Part shown: positions 1 to 7,563 of the stretch, piece by piece
How positions within the stretch are numbered: the first letter of the stretch is position 1
How the letters are laid out: every line of letters begins with the position of its first letter
Assembly: GCF_030817475.1 (NCBI RefSeq)
Contig: NZ_JAUSZJ010000002.1
Span: 2,223,501-2,287,500, forward strand
Length of the DNA stretch: 64,000 nucleotides
Direction of reading: 5' to 3'
Source of the DNA: Streptomyces sp. V2I9
GTDB lineage: Bacteria > Actinomycetota > Actinomycetes > Streptomycetales > Streptomycetaceae
Made by a program: the position numbers and the translations under genes
The notes under the pieces: generated by a model
What the model was told of the DNA's origin: nothing
Databases searched by the model: none
Seen by the model: the letters and a program-made list of their open reading frames with translations, nothing else

Positions 1-366
1 GTCGGCGACGGACTCCCCGTCCGGGACCCCGTCGCGCCAGATCAGCCAGTCGGGCCGGTCCGCCTTGATCTGCGCCGGGGTCAGCCCCTCGTACGCCCCG
101 TAGTCCCACTCCATCAGCGCGTCCCACGGTTCGGCCCGCTTCCCGAACCCGGCGAGTTCACACGTCTCGGCGGCCCGGACCAGCGGGCTGGTGCGGACCT
201 CGACTCCGGGCAGTCCGTCCCACGGCGCCCGGTGCAACCGCTCGCCGAGCAGCTCGGCGCCCTCGCGCCCGGTGTCCAGGAGCGGAATGTCCGTCCTGCC
301 GGTGTGGTTGCCCTGGACCGACCACTGGGTCTGGCCGTGCCGGGCGAGCAGGATGCGCGGTGCCAT
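1..366 (-). CDS. Histidine phosphatase family protein, C-terminus cut by window edge
   Basis: The first 122 codons are present; the gene runs off position 1 in frame. The product begins [16 protein letters not shown], which carries the RHG catalytic motif of the histidine phosphatase (phosphoglycerate mutase-like) superfamily, with the phosphorylated His at residue 10. Further on, [14 protein letters not shown] and the acidic EWDYGAYEG motif fit the same fold and supply the second conserved Arg and Glu. Members remove phosphate from small molecules in the cytoplasm; the substrate cannot be read here. The ATG is preceded by AGGGAGAG at good spacing, and a hexamer repeat lies 18 bp upstream of it. 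The second catalytic His lies outside the window. Confidence 0.88.
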   Translation of the reverse strand, partial: MAPRILLARHGQTQWSVQGNHTGRTDIPLLDTGREGAELLGERLHRAPWDGLPGVEVRTSPLVRAAETCELAGFGKRAEPWDALMEWDYGAYEGLTPAQIKADRPDWLIWRDGVPDGESVAD

Positions 367-384
367 GAAGGCTCTCCCTGGAAC

Positions 385-420
385 GCTGGTGCTGGTGCTG
401 GTGCTGGTGCTGGTGCTGGT
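385..420. repeat. Six perfect copies of hexamer GCTGGT
   Basis: GCTGGT is repeated six times without error (ACCAGC on the minus strand). The array lies in the leader of the minus-strand phosphatase gene, 18 bp before its start codon and just upstream of the Shine-Dalgarno. Copy number could vary by slippage and alter the leader. No coding role is seen. Confidence 0.95.
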
Positions 421-636
421 GGGACCTTCCATCTTCCCGTACCGGATCGTCGGGCAACCTGCCGGGCCGGGCGGGCGTCCCTCCCTGCGCGGCACCCGGC
501 CCGAGAAATCGGTCACGGCGGGGCCGCTGTCTGCGGGGCGTCCGAACGGGAGACCCCCGGTGGATACGGGGGCACGGTGCCCCCGTACGGTTGAACGTTC
601 GCCGTCAGCCGCATGACCTTGGGGGAGAGCTACCGG

Positions 637-1698
637 ATGCCGCACGCCATCGCGCCGCCCGCCACCGGTCATCGGCCCCGCTGGTGGACCGAGCTGCCGC
701 TGATAGCGGTGGTCTACGCGCTGTACTCGGTGGGCAGGCTCCTGGTCCGCGGCGACGTGTCGACGGCGGTCGGCCACGGCCTGGCGATCCTCCGGCTCGA
801 ACAGGCGCTGTACCTCAACGCCGAACACCCGCTGAACCGCCTCTTCACCAGCACCCCCTCCCTCGGGATACCCGCCGACTTCGCGTACGCCTCCCTCCAC
901 TACGCGGTCACCCCCGCCGTCCTCATCTGGATGTTCCGGCGCAGGTCGGCGCTGTACCGGTCGGCACGGGTCTGGCTGATGAACTCCACGCTGCTGGGGC
1001 TGGTCGGCTTCTCGCTGCTGCCCACCTGCCCTCCCCGGCTCCTGGACGCGAGCCACGGCTTCGTGGACACGATGGCGCAGTACAGCGCGTACGGCTGGTG
1101 GGGCCAGGGGGCGAGCGCCCCCCGCGGGCTGAGCGGGATGACCAACCAGTACGCGGCGATGCCCAGCCTGCACGTCGGCTGGTCGCTCTGGTGCGGGGTC
1201 CTGCTGTGGCGGCACGGCCGCCACCCCCTCGTGCGGGCAGCGGGCATCGCCTATCCGCTGCTCACCACGGTCATCGTGATGGGCACCGCCAACCACTACT
1301 TCCTGGACGCCGTCGCGGGCGCCGCGGTGATGGGGGCCGGAGCCCTGCTGGTCAAGCCCGTGGTGCGGTGTGCCGACCGGGTCAAGGCGTGGGGCGCGGC
1401 CCGGTTCACCGGACCGGCCGCCGTCCTGTTCACCGGCGGTCCTACGGGCGGGGCCACGGGAGGCTTCGACGGACGGCCTGCGGGCGGGTCCACGGGCGCC
1501 GATCGCCCCGTCTCCGGTACCGGATCCGCGACCGCGGCCCCGAATGTCAGTACCGGATGCAAGACTTCCCCGGGTGAGCGCATCCCCGGCCAGCGGACCA
1601 CCTCCGCAGATCCCCCCGGCACGGCAGTCGACGGCGCGTCAGCCGGCGGCGCCGACCCCGCGGCCACCAGCGACGACGCTCCGGCAGCGGCTCGCTGA
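637..1698 (+). CDS. PAP2-superfamily integral membrane phosphatase/transferase
   Basis: Polytopic membrane protein of about 353 residues with the PAP2 active-site pattern of the AUR1/inositol-phosphorylceramide-synthase-like subgroup: MPSLHVGW (first catalytic His region) and [13 protein letters not shown] (second His and Asp). These enzymes handle lipid phosphates or phosphoinositol lipids at the membrane. The start at 637 is preferred over an in-frame ATG at 613 because GGGGGAGAG sits about 9 bp upstream of it. The last ~100 residues (Gly/Ala/Thr/Pro-rich, repeated GGxTGG) look disordered, and the final 125 bp overlap the next gene. The upstream half is confidently coding; the tail is less certain. 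Confidence 0.82.
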   Translation: MPHAIAPPATGHRPRWWTELPLIAVVYALYSVGRLLVRGDVSTAVGHGLAILRLEQALYLNAEHPLNRLFTSTPSLGIPADFAYASLHYAVTPAVLIWMFRRRSALYRSARVWLMNSTLLGLVGFSLLPTCPPRLLDASHGFVDTMAQYSAYGWWGQGASAPRGLSGMTNQYAAMPSLHVGWSLWCGVLLWRHGRHPLVRAAGIAYPLLTTVIVMGTANHYFLDAVAGAAVMGAGALLVKPVVRCADRVKAWGAARFTGPAAVLFTGGPTGGATGGFDGRPAGGSTGADRPVSGTGSATAAPNVSTGCKTSPGERIPGQRTTSADPPGTAVDGASAGGADPAATSDDAPAAAR

Positions 1699-2890
1699 GC
1701 TGCGCGGCCCCTCCGTCGCACCGCACCCGCTCGACGCGAGAGCCCTCGCCGCGCTCGCCGCCAACCCCGGCTGCAAGCGGCGGGCCCTGCTCGACGGCGC
1801 GGGGGTGGACAAGGGCGTGCTGGCCACCGCGCTCGGCTCCCCGGCCCCCTTCGGGCAGTCCCAGTTCGCCTTCATGCGGGGCAACGCGTTCGAGGCGAAG
1901 GTCAAGGCGGACGGCGGCGCCGAGCTGCTGCGCCTGCTGTACGAGCGGCTCGGCGGCGGCGCGCCTCACCCGGCCGGGGACGCCGCCACACCGGACCTGA
2001 GCGCCGCCGGACCCGAGGGCCGCGCCGCGCGCACCGCGCTCGCCCTGCGGGAGGCCACGGCGGCGGGCGGCTGGGCCCTGCTGGATCACCCGATGCTGGC
2101 CCTGGAGGTGGCGGGCTCCCCCGCCTATCTGGAGCCCGACGCGGTCGTGGTGCACCCGGACGGGGGGTGGACGGTGGTCGAGATCAAGTCGTTCCCGATG
2201 ATCGACGCCTCGGCCGACGCGTCGAAGGTCGGCGCCGCCGCCCGGCAGGCCGCGGTCTACGTGCTGGCGCTGGAGCGGGTCGCCGCGGTGACCGAGGGCG
2301 CGCGGGTCGGGCACCAGGTACTGCTGGTCTGTCCCAAGGACTTCTCCAACCTGCCGACCGCGTCCGTCGTGGACGTACGCAAGCAGCGCGCGGTGACCCG
2401 CCGCCAGCTGACCCGGCTGACCCGGATCGAGGACATCGCGGCGGAGCTGCCGGAGGGGACGACGTTCGATCCGGCGTGCGCCCCCGAGGAGCTGGACGCC
2501 GCCGTGGCCGCGGTGCCACCGGCGTACGCCCCGGAGTGCCTGTCCGCCTGCGAGCTGGCCTTCCACTGCCGGGCGAAGTCCCGCGCCGAGGGCGCGGTGG
2601 AGACGCTGGGCCGCGGTGTCCGGGGGGAGTTGGGCGGGCTCACCACGGTGGCCGGGGTGCTGGCCGCCGCCGCGGGGAAGGAGGGCGATCCCGCCGATCC
2701 GACGGTCGCCGCCCTCCGCCGGGCCGCCGCCCTGCGCGCCGAGGCGCTGGAGAGCGCCGCCGCCCTGCGCGCCGGGTCCGGGGCGTGGGAAGCCGGGACC
2801 GGGGGACCGGGGGCCGCGCCCCCGGCCGACGCCCGGGGCCCGGCCGGCGCGGGTTCCGGGGCTCCGAAGGAGGCGGGTTCATGTCGCTGA
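1574..2890 (+). CDS. RecB/Cas4-type PD-(D/E)XK nuclease with a four-cysteine Fe-S motif
   Basis: Predicted 438 residues from GTG 1574. The nuclease core is visible: EPDAVVV (metal-binding Asp about 189), VVEIKSF (E203-x-K205) and RQAAVYV, which matches the QxxxY motif of RecB-family nucleases. One cysteine precedes the core (Cys67, NPGCKRR) and three follow it (Cys322, Cys326, Cys332 in [11 protein letters not shown]). This 1+3 arrangement holds the 4Fe-4S cluster in Cas4, AddB and Dna2. The usual motif I His is replaced in RGNAFEAK. It is likely a DNA end-processing nuclease in the cytoplasm. The gene overlaps the next by 10 bp and shares its operon with an SF1 helicase. The start is uncertain: GTG 1574 lies inside the upstream gene and ATG 1544 is in frame. 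No cas1/cas2 or CRISPR is nearby. Confidence 0.72.
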   Translation: MSASPASGPPPQIPPARQSTARQPAAPTPRPPATTLRQRLAELRGPSVAPHPLDARALAALAANPGCKRRALLDGAGVDKGVLATALGSPAPFGQSQFAFMRGNAFEAKVKADGGAELLRLLYERLGGGAPHPAGDAATPDLSAAGPEGRAARTALALREATAAGGWALLDHPMLALEVAGSPAYLEPDAVVVHPDGGWTVVEIKSFPMIDASADASKVGAAARQAAVYVLALERVAAVTEGARVGHQVLLVCPKDFSNLPTASVVDVRKQRAVTRRQLTRLTRIEDIAAELPEGTTFDPACAPEELDAAVAAVPPAYAPECLSACELAFHCRAKSRAEGAVETLGRGVRGELGGLTTVAGVLAAAAGKEGDPADPTVAALRRAAALRAEALESAAALRAGSGAWEAGTGGPGAAPPADARGPAGAGSGAPKEAGSCR

Positions 2891-4590
2891 TCTCCACCCT
2901 GGCCCGGCTGGAAGCCGTGGACTCCGGCCGCGCCCAGCCGCTGGCGACCGTCCGCCACCGTCACCTCACCGAACGCCCGCTCGTGCTGGTGCCCCTGACC
3001 ACCGCCGGTGAGGCCGGGGCCCCGCTCGGGGCGCTGGTCGGCACGGACCGGGAGGCGCCCCGGCTGCTGGCGGTGGCCCAGCCGCGCGACCGGGACCTGC
3101 GGTTCGCGTTCCTGGCCGAGCTGGCGGAGGCGGTCCTGCCGCACATCGAGGCGTACGCGGACGTCGTCGAGCCCGCCGAACGCAACGAGACCGACCCGGC
3201 GACCGGCAAGAGGACCAAGGTCGAGGTCGAGCTGTGCACGGACGCCGCCCAGCTGATCGTGCCGAGCCGGGCGGGCATCGAGTTCGTCCGGCTGCTCGGC
3301 CGGTCGATGCGGTTCCGCCGCACCGCCGAGGACGACCCGGACACCCCGTATCCGGCCCCGGCGCGCGTGCCGCTGCTGGGCCGCTGGCTGACGCACTACG
3401 GGGAGCGGGCCCGCGTGCCCGGCTCCTCGCTGCTGCTGGCGGCGACGGACCTGCTGAACCGGCACTGGGCCACCGGGCAGAGCAGCCTGGAGGACCAGCA
3501 CCTGGGCGCGCTGCTGTCCTGGATCGACCCGCCGGCCGGCTCCTCGGGGGCCGAGGCGGCGCTGCGGGCGGAGCTGGCGCGCGACGGGGAGGGCCAGCTG
3601 CTGTGCCCGCCGGCCGGGCCGGCGACCGATCCGGACTTCGACAACCGCCTCCTCGCCCCGGCGATCGAGCGGTACGACCGGGCGCGTACGGCGTTGGCCT
3701 CCGCCGAGGACGGGCTGGCCGCCGATGCCCGCCTGGCCGAGCTGAGCGCCGCCGAGCGGCAGATCCGTTCGCTGCTGGCGCGGGTGATGCTGCCGACCTG
3801 GGACGCGGTGTGGCACGGTCTCGACCTGCTGCGGGAGCTGCCCGAGGGGTCCCGGACCGAGGACCGCTGGTCCCGTGACCGGTGGTCGTTCACCGGCCAC
3901 CGCGACCGGGTGCGCTCGGGCGAGCCGCCGCAGCCGCGCCGCGACGACGCGGTGACGGCGGCCCAGAAGCTGGCCTCACGGGAGACCGCCCAGGCGCAGC
4001 TGGAGGCGCAGGAGGCGCTGGACGATCCGCTGGTGCTGGCGGGGCGGCGGCTGGCGGGCGAGGCGTTCCTCGCCACGGTGACGGAGGTGGAGATGGCGTA
4101 CACCGAGTCCAAGCGGCCCTCCCCGCGCCCGCTGGTCACGGTCCGCACGGACGAGCGGCCGCACCTGTCCGAGCGGACGAAGGTCTACCGCTCACTGGAC
4201 GGCAAGCCGCAGACGGCCGAGTTCGTGCGGTACGCGGACGGGCCGTCGGCCGGCGCGGCCCACGAGAACGGCTCCCCCGCCGCCCCGGACGGCGAAGCGG
4301 CCCGTGCGAGCGGCTTCCGGGCCCCTGCGGGCGGGGCCGCCGCCGACGGCGGGGTCCTGATGGTCCTGCGGCTCCTGGACCGGATGGGCCGGGGCAAGGA
4401 GCCCGCGCCCGGTTCGGTGCCGGAGCCCGGCGACCGGATCGCCTGGACCCTGTTCGAGCACGACCAGCGCGGCGGGCCGAAGCTGCCGGACCCGGAGGAG
4501 ACGCCGTGGACCCACGGCGGCCCGCCGGGCGCGGACGCCGCCGCGCGCGCGGAGCACCCCGACCCCGTGACCCCGGAGGACCTGCTGTGA
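2881..4590 (+). CDS. Unrecognised protein between nuclease and helicase
   Basis: 569 residues, not recognised as any family. ATG 2881 overlaps the end of the nuclease gene by 10 bp (stop at 2888-2890), so translation is probably coupled; AAGGAGGCG lies just upstream. The N-terminal ~200 residues look globular (alternating beta and helix, e.g. PRLLAVAQPRDRDLRFAF). The middle is helix-rich with Ala, Glu and Arg. The C-terminal ~130 residues are low-complexity Gly/Ala/Pro with a short ordered stretch (LMVLRLLDRM). No catalytic motif, transmembrane segment or signal peptide was seen. Its fixed place between a Fe-S nuclease and an SF1 helicase suggests a structural, loading or specificity subunit of one complex; this is inference only. 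Confidence 0.75.
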   Translation: MSLISTLARLEAVDSGRAQPLATVRHRHLTERPLVLVPLTTAGEAGAPLGALVGTDREAPRLLAVAQPRDRDLRFAFLAELAEAVLPHIEAYADVVEPAERNETDPATGKRTKVEVELCTDAAQLIVPSRAGIEFVRLLGRSMRFRRTAEDDPDTPYPAPARVPLLGRWLTHYGERARVPGSSLLLAATDLLNRHWATGQSSLEDQHLGALLSWIDPPAGSSGAEAALRAELARDGEGQLLCPPAGPATDPDFDNRLLAPAIERYDRARTALASAEDGLAADARLAELSAAERQIRSLLARVMLPTWDAVWHGLDLLRELPEGSRTEDRWSRDRWSFTGHRDRVRSGEPPQPRRDDAVTAAQKLASRETAQAQLEAQEALDDPLVLAGRRLAGEAFLATVTEVEMAYTESKRPSPRPLVTVRTDERPHLSERTKVYRSLDGKPQTAEFVRYADGPSAGAAHENGSPAAPDGEAARASGFRAPAGGAAADGGVLMVLRLLDRMGRGKEPAPGSVPEPGDRIAWTLFEHDQRGGPKLPDPEETPWTHGGPPGADAAARAEHPDPVTPEDLL

Positions 4591-4625
4591 CCCCGACGCC
4601 CACCGCCCCGGAGGGACCGCTGTGA
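4587..4625 (+). other. 12-codon bridging ORF with GTGA overlaps at both ends
   Basis: A 12-residue ORF (VTPTPTAPEGPL) starts at a GTG sharing the GTGA overlap with the stop of the preceding gene. Its own stop shares a second GTGA with the GTG start of the helicase gene. A GGAGG element inside it serves the helicase. It may only carry ribosomes across the gap and couple the two genes; whether it is translated is unknown. Confidence 0.35.
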
Positions 4626-5956
4626 CCGTCGTCTTCGACCCGGGCGCGGCGGCGGCCCGTGCGACCGGCGCGATCCTCGACGACACCCTGCACGGCAGCA
4701 GCCGGGGCGTCGTCGTGGACTCGCCCCCCGGCGCGGGCAAGTCGACGCTGGTGGTGCGGGCGGCCCTGGAGCTGGCCGCCGCCGGCCATCCGCTGATGGT
4801 GATCGCGCAGACCAACGCCCAGGTCGACGACCTGGTGGTACGGCTCGCGGAGAAGGACCCGGAGCTGCCGGTGGGACGGCTGCACAGCAGCGACTCCGAC
4901 CCGTACGACAAGGTTCTGGACGGGCTCGCCAACGTCACGAAGTCCGCGAAGGCGGCGGATCTGGCCGGGCTCGACGTGGTGATCTCGACGGCCGCCAAGT
5001 GGGCGCACGTGAAGAACGTGGAGCCGTGGGGGCACGCGATCGTCGACGAGGCGTACCAGATGCGCTCGGACGCGCTGCTGGCCGTGGCCGGGCTGTTCGA
5101 GCGTGCGCTGTTCGTCGGGGATCCGGGCCAGCTGGACCCCTTCTCGATCGTGGGGGCGGACCAGTGGGCGGGGCTGAGCTACGACCCGTCCGCGAGCGCG
5201 GTCTCCACCCTGCTCGCGCACAACCCGGAGCTGCCGCAGCACCGGCTGCCGGTCTCGTGGCGTCTCCCGGCGTCGGCGGCCCCGCTGGTGTCGGACGCGT
5301 TCTACCCGTACACGCCGTTCCGCAGTGGTACGGACCACGGCGACCGGAAGCTCTCGTTCGGGGTGGCGTCGGACGGCTCGGGGCCCGACCGGGTGCTGGA
5401 CGAGGCGGCGGAGTCCGGGTGGGGGCTGCTGGAGCTGCCGGCCCGGCACACCCCGCGCACCGATCCCGAGGCCGTACGGGCGGTGGCTCTGGTGGTCCGG
5501 CGGCTGCTGGACCGGGGCGGCGTCGCGACGAGCGAGCGGGCGGACGACCCCGTTCCGGTGACGGCGGACCGGGTGGCGGTCGGCACGGCCCACCGCGACC
5601 AGGCGGCGGCGGTGCGGGCGGCCCTGGCGGAGCTGGGCGTCACGGGGGTCGCGGTGGACACGGCGAACCGGCTCCAGGGCCGCGAGTTCGACGTCACGGT
5701 GGTGCTGCACCCGCTGTCGGGGCGGCCCGACGCGACCGCGTTCCACCTGGAGACGGGCCGGCTGTGCGTGCTGGCGTCCCGGCACCGGCACGCGTGCGTC
5801 GTGGTGTGCCGGGAGGGGGTGGCGGACCTGCTGGACGAGCATCCGTCCACGGAGCCGGTCCAGCTCGGCGTCACGGTGAAGTTCCCGGACGGCTGGGAGG
5901 CCAACCACGCGGTGCTGGCCCACCTCGCCGAGCACCGGGTCCGGTGGCGGCCGTAA
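4622..5956 (+). CDS. SF1 (UPF1/Dna2-like) DNA helicase
   Basis: 444 residues from GTG 4622, with GGAGG about 6 bp upstream. Walker A is SPPGAGKS (residues 34-41), Walker B IVDEAYQM (about 140-146) and motif III GDPGQLDP (166-173). Downstream are a motif IV-like SWRLP and a C-terminal NRLQGREFD plus SRHRHACVVV, as in SF1 helicases that act 5'-3'. It couples ATP hydrolysis to nucleic-acid unwinding or translocation in the cytoplasm. The combination with a Cas4-like Fe-S nuclease in the same operon mirrors the two halves of eukaryotic Dna2, here in separate genes. No nuclease or zinc domain is fused to it. The helicase assignment is firm; the substrate and direction are inferred. Confidence 0.85.
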   Translation: MTVVFDPGAAAARATGAILDDTLHGSSRGVVVDSPPGAGKSTLVVRAALELAAAGHPLMVIAQTNAQVDDLVVRLAEKDPELPVGRLHSSDSDPYDKVLDGLANVTKSAKAADLAGLDVVISTAAKWAHVKNVEPWGHAIVDEAYQMRSDALLAVAGLFERALFVGDPGQLDPFSIVGADQWAGLSYDPSASAVSTLLAHNPELPQHRLPVSWRLPASAAPLVSDAFYPYTPFRSGTDHGDRKLSFGVASDGSGPDRVLDEAAESGWGLLELPARHTPRTDPEAVRAVALVVRRLLDRGGVATSERADDPVPVTADRVAVGTAHRDQAAAVRAALAELGVTGVAVDTANRLQGREFDVTVVLHPLSGRPDATAFHLETGRLCVLASRHRHACVVVCREGVADLLDEHPSTEPVQLGVTVKFPDGWEANHAVLAHLAEHRVRWRP

Positions 5957-6045
5957 CGCGGCTCCCGGCCGGGGGCCGGGGCCCCCTTGCGCGGGGTCGG
6001 ACAATGGAGGGTGGCCGTCCCGGCCGCGCGAGGGAGGAACAGCAC

Positions 6046-6387
6046 ATGACAGAGTCCGAGCGGAACGCACGGCAGCGGCTGCGCCCCGCGCCGTTGCTCT
6101 TCGAGCCGTCTCAGGCCGCGGCGGACCCGGAGCACTTCTTCGACCTGGAGTCGCTGGAGGATCCGAAGGAGCTGCTGGCCCGTGCGACCGAGTTGACGCA
6201 GGCGTTCCGGGCGGCGACGGACCGGTCGGTGGAGTTCCAGGCGATCGCGGCGGCGCAGCTCGCCGACCCGCGCCGGTTCGACCGGCTGACGGCGGCGGAC
6301 GTCGCGCAGCGCGCGGAGTGGACCGAGGACTACGCGAAGAAGATGATCGAGTTCGGCCGCTCCCTGCTGGACGCGCCGAGAGCCTGA
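6046..6387 (+). CDS. Small unrecognised soluble protein
   Basis: 113 residues, with a strong AGGGAGGAAC Shine-Dalgarno about 7 bp before ATG 6046. It is mostly helical and charged, with repeated heptad-like Leu and Ala (FDLESLEDPKELLARATEL), which suggests a helical bundle or coiled coil. It has no signal peptide or membrane segment. It lies 89 bp after the helicase gene on the same strand, with a hairpin behind it, so it may be the last gene of the nuclease-helicase transcript. The function is unknown. Confidence 0.72.
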   Translation: MTESERNARQRLRPAPLLFEPSQAAADPEHFFDLESLEDPKELLARATELTQAFRAATDRSVEFQAIAAAQLADPRRFDRLTAADVAQRAEWTEDYAKKMIEFGRSLLDAPRA

Positions 6388-6415
6388 GGCACGGCCGCGA
6401 GCCTGAGCCACTGCC

Positions 6416-6450
6416 GGCGCGCCGGGAGCGTGACGTGCTCCTGGCGCGCC
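6416..6450 (+). terminator. Hairpin after the helicase operon
   Basis: Fourteen-base arms (GGCGCGCCGGGAGC and GCTCCTGGCGCGCC) with a 7-base loop and a single G-T wobble. There is no T-run, as is usual in Streptomyces. It sits 29 bp after the stop of the small gene and probably ends that transcript. The rest of the interval to 6705 shows no convincing gene. Confidence 0.6.
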
Positions 6451-6705
6451 GGGAGCCGCGCGCCCGCCGTGAACCGGGCGCACTGAAGGCCCGCACCACG
6501 CAAGCGCACCGATGGCGGGGCCCATGGGTGCGACCCGTGTGCCTGGTGGGGCGGATGAAGGCCGTGGGGCCGGTGATGCGTCGCCAGGCCGGGGGTCAGG
6601 GCCGGTGGCATATTCCGGCGGGCAAGATACCCCTCCCCCGCCGCCCTGTCCCGCTTTCCGGCAACTCTCGGCATCAGTTCTGTCACTCCCGGTAGACCTT
6701 GTTCC

Positions 6706-7410
6706 ATGAGCGCATGGCTGAAAGACGAAACGTCCCTGCACACCGGTGCCGCCCCGCACCACGGCGTCGGCATCTTCGCCCTGCTGCGGGACCAGTCCGG
6801 CCCCCAGGCCGCACAGGTCACGGCGGCCGGCGCCGCCTGGCTGGCCGGGGCCACCCCCTGTCCGCGCAGCACGCTCGCCCAGTGGGAGGAGCGCCCGACC
6901 GCGCCCGCCGTGCTCCCCTGCGGCTCCGCCTTCGACGTCGTGAACGTGCCGGCGCTGTTCGGGCGGCGGATGCTGGAGCGGCTGTGGGCGGAGGGGCCCG
7001 GCTCCGGTCCGGTCGCCACGCACCGGGGCCGCATGCTGCTGTTCGCCGCCCCCGGAACGGCCCAGCGGCTGCCCTCGCTGCTCTCCTGGGAGGAGTGGGG
7101 AACCGGCGGTTCCGAGAGCTCCGAGGGGACGGACGAGACCGGGGAGCAGGGCGGCACGATGCCGCCCCTGCTCTGTCACGGCACCGGGGACGCCGTGACC
7201 GTACCGCCGCTGACCTGCGCGTCGCCCGACGGCGGGCCGCGCTGGCTGGTCGCTCCCGACACCCGCACCCCCTGGCTGCCGGGCCCCGACGTGCTGCTCT
7301 GGGCGTGTGTGCGGGTGCGCAGGTCCCCGCTCTCCCGGACCGGGGCCCCGACGATTTTTCCTCACGCCGATCAGGATGCTAATGTCTACGACGTCACCAG
7401 GCGCCGTTAG
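6706..7410 (+). CDS. PrimPol-like (bifunctional DNA primase/polymerase N-terminal domain) protein
   Basis: 234 residues. The layout resembles the small actinomycete proteins annotated as bifunctional DNA primase/polymerase: WLAGATPCPRSTLAQWEERPTAP, then LPCGSAFDVVNVP, then PVATHRGRMLLFAAPGT, then VTVPPL and a C-terminal WLPGPDVLLWACV. I do not see an obvious full set of catalytic acidic residues, so it may be a non-catalytic relative. No clear Shine-Dalgarno precedes ATG 6706; TAGACC lies 7 bp upstream, which would fit a leaderless mRNA. The stop codon (TAG 7408-7410) falls inside the following tRNA-Lys gene, and that tRNA's -10 lies inside this ORF. Confidence 0.6.
   Translation: MSAWLKDETSLHTGAAPHHGVGIFALLRDQSGPQAAQVTAAGAAWLAGATPCPRSTLAQWEERPTAPAVLPCGSAFDVVNVPALFGRRMLERLWAEGPGSGPVATHRGRMLLFAAPGTAQRLPSLLSWEEWGTGGSESSEGTDETGEQGGTMPPLLCHGTGDAVTVPPLTCASPDGGPRWLVAPDTRTPWLPGPDVLLWACVRVRRSPLSRTGAPTIFPHADQDANVYDVTRRR
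7380..7385 (+). promoter_or_regulatory. Putative -10 element of tRNA-Lys copy 1
   Basis: TAATGT (TAnnnT) lies 15 bp before the mature tRNA 5' end and inside the preceding coding region. No good -35 is visible. The other two tRNA-Lys copies have TAnnnT elements at similar distances. Confidence 0.4.
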
Positions 7411-7474
7411 CTCAGTTGGTTAGAGCAGCTGACTCTTAATCAGCGGGTCCGGGGTTCGAGTCCCTGACGGCGCA
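7401..7474 (+). tRNA. tRNA-Lys (anticodon CTT), copy 1
   Basis: 74 nt with a 7-bp acceptor stem (GCGCCGT/ACGGCGC), D-loop AGCTCAGTTGGTTAGAGC, anticodon stem GCTGA/TCAGC around loop CTCTTAA (anticodon CTT) and T-arm GGGTTCGAGTCCC. The discriminator is A and no CCA is encoded. Identical copies lie at 19762 and 24440. A strong hairpin follows. Confidence 0.97.
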
Positions 7475-7484
7475 CAGACGGTCG

Positions 7485-7510
7485 AAGCCCCCCGCGAGAG
7501 CGGGGGGCTT
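7485..7510 (+). terminator. Rho-independent-like terminator after tRNA-Lys copy 1
   Basis: Perfect 11-bp stem (AAGCCCCCCGC/GCGGGGGGCTT) with a GAGA tetraloop, followed by CTTC, 10 bp after the tRNA. It also lies in the 3' region of the convergent protease gene and may serve both. Confidence 0.85.
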
Positions 7511-7563
7511 CTTCGTGTCCCGCGCAGTACGCGACGGGCCCCGTGGAGCACGGGGCGCGGTTC

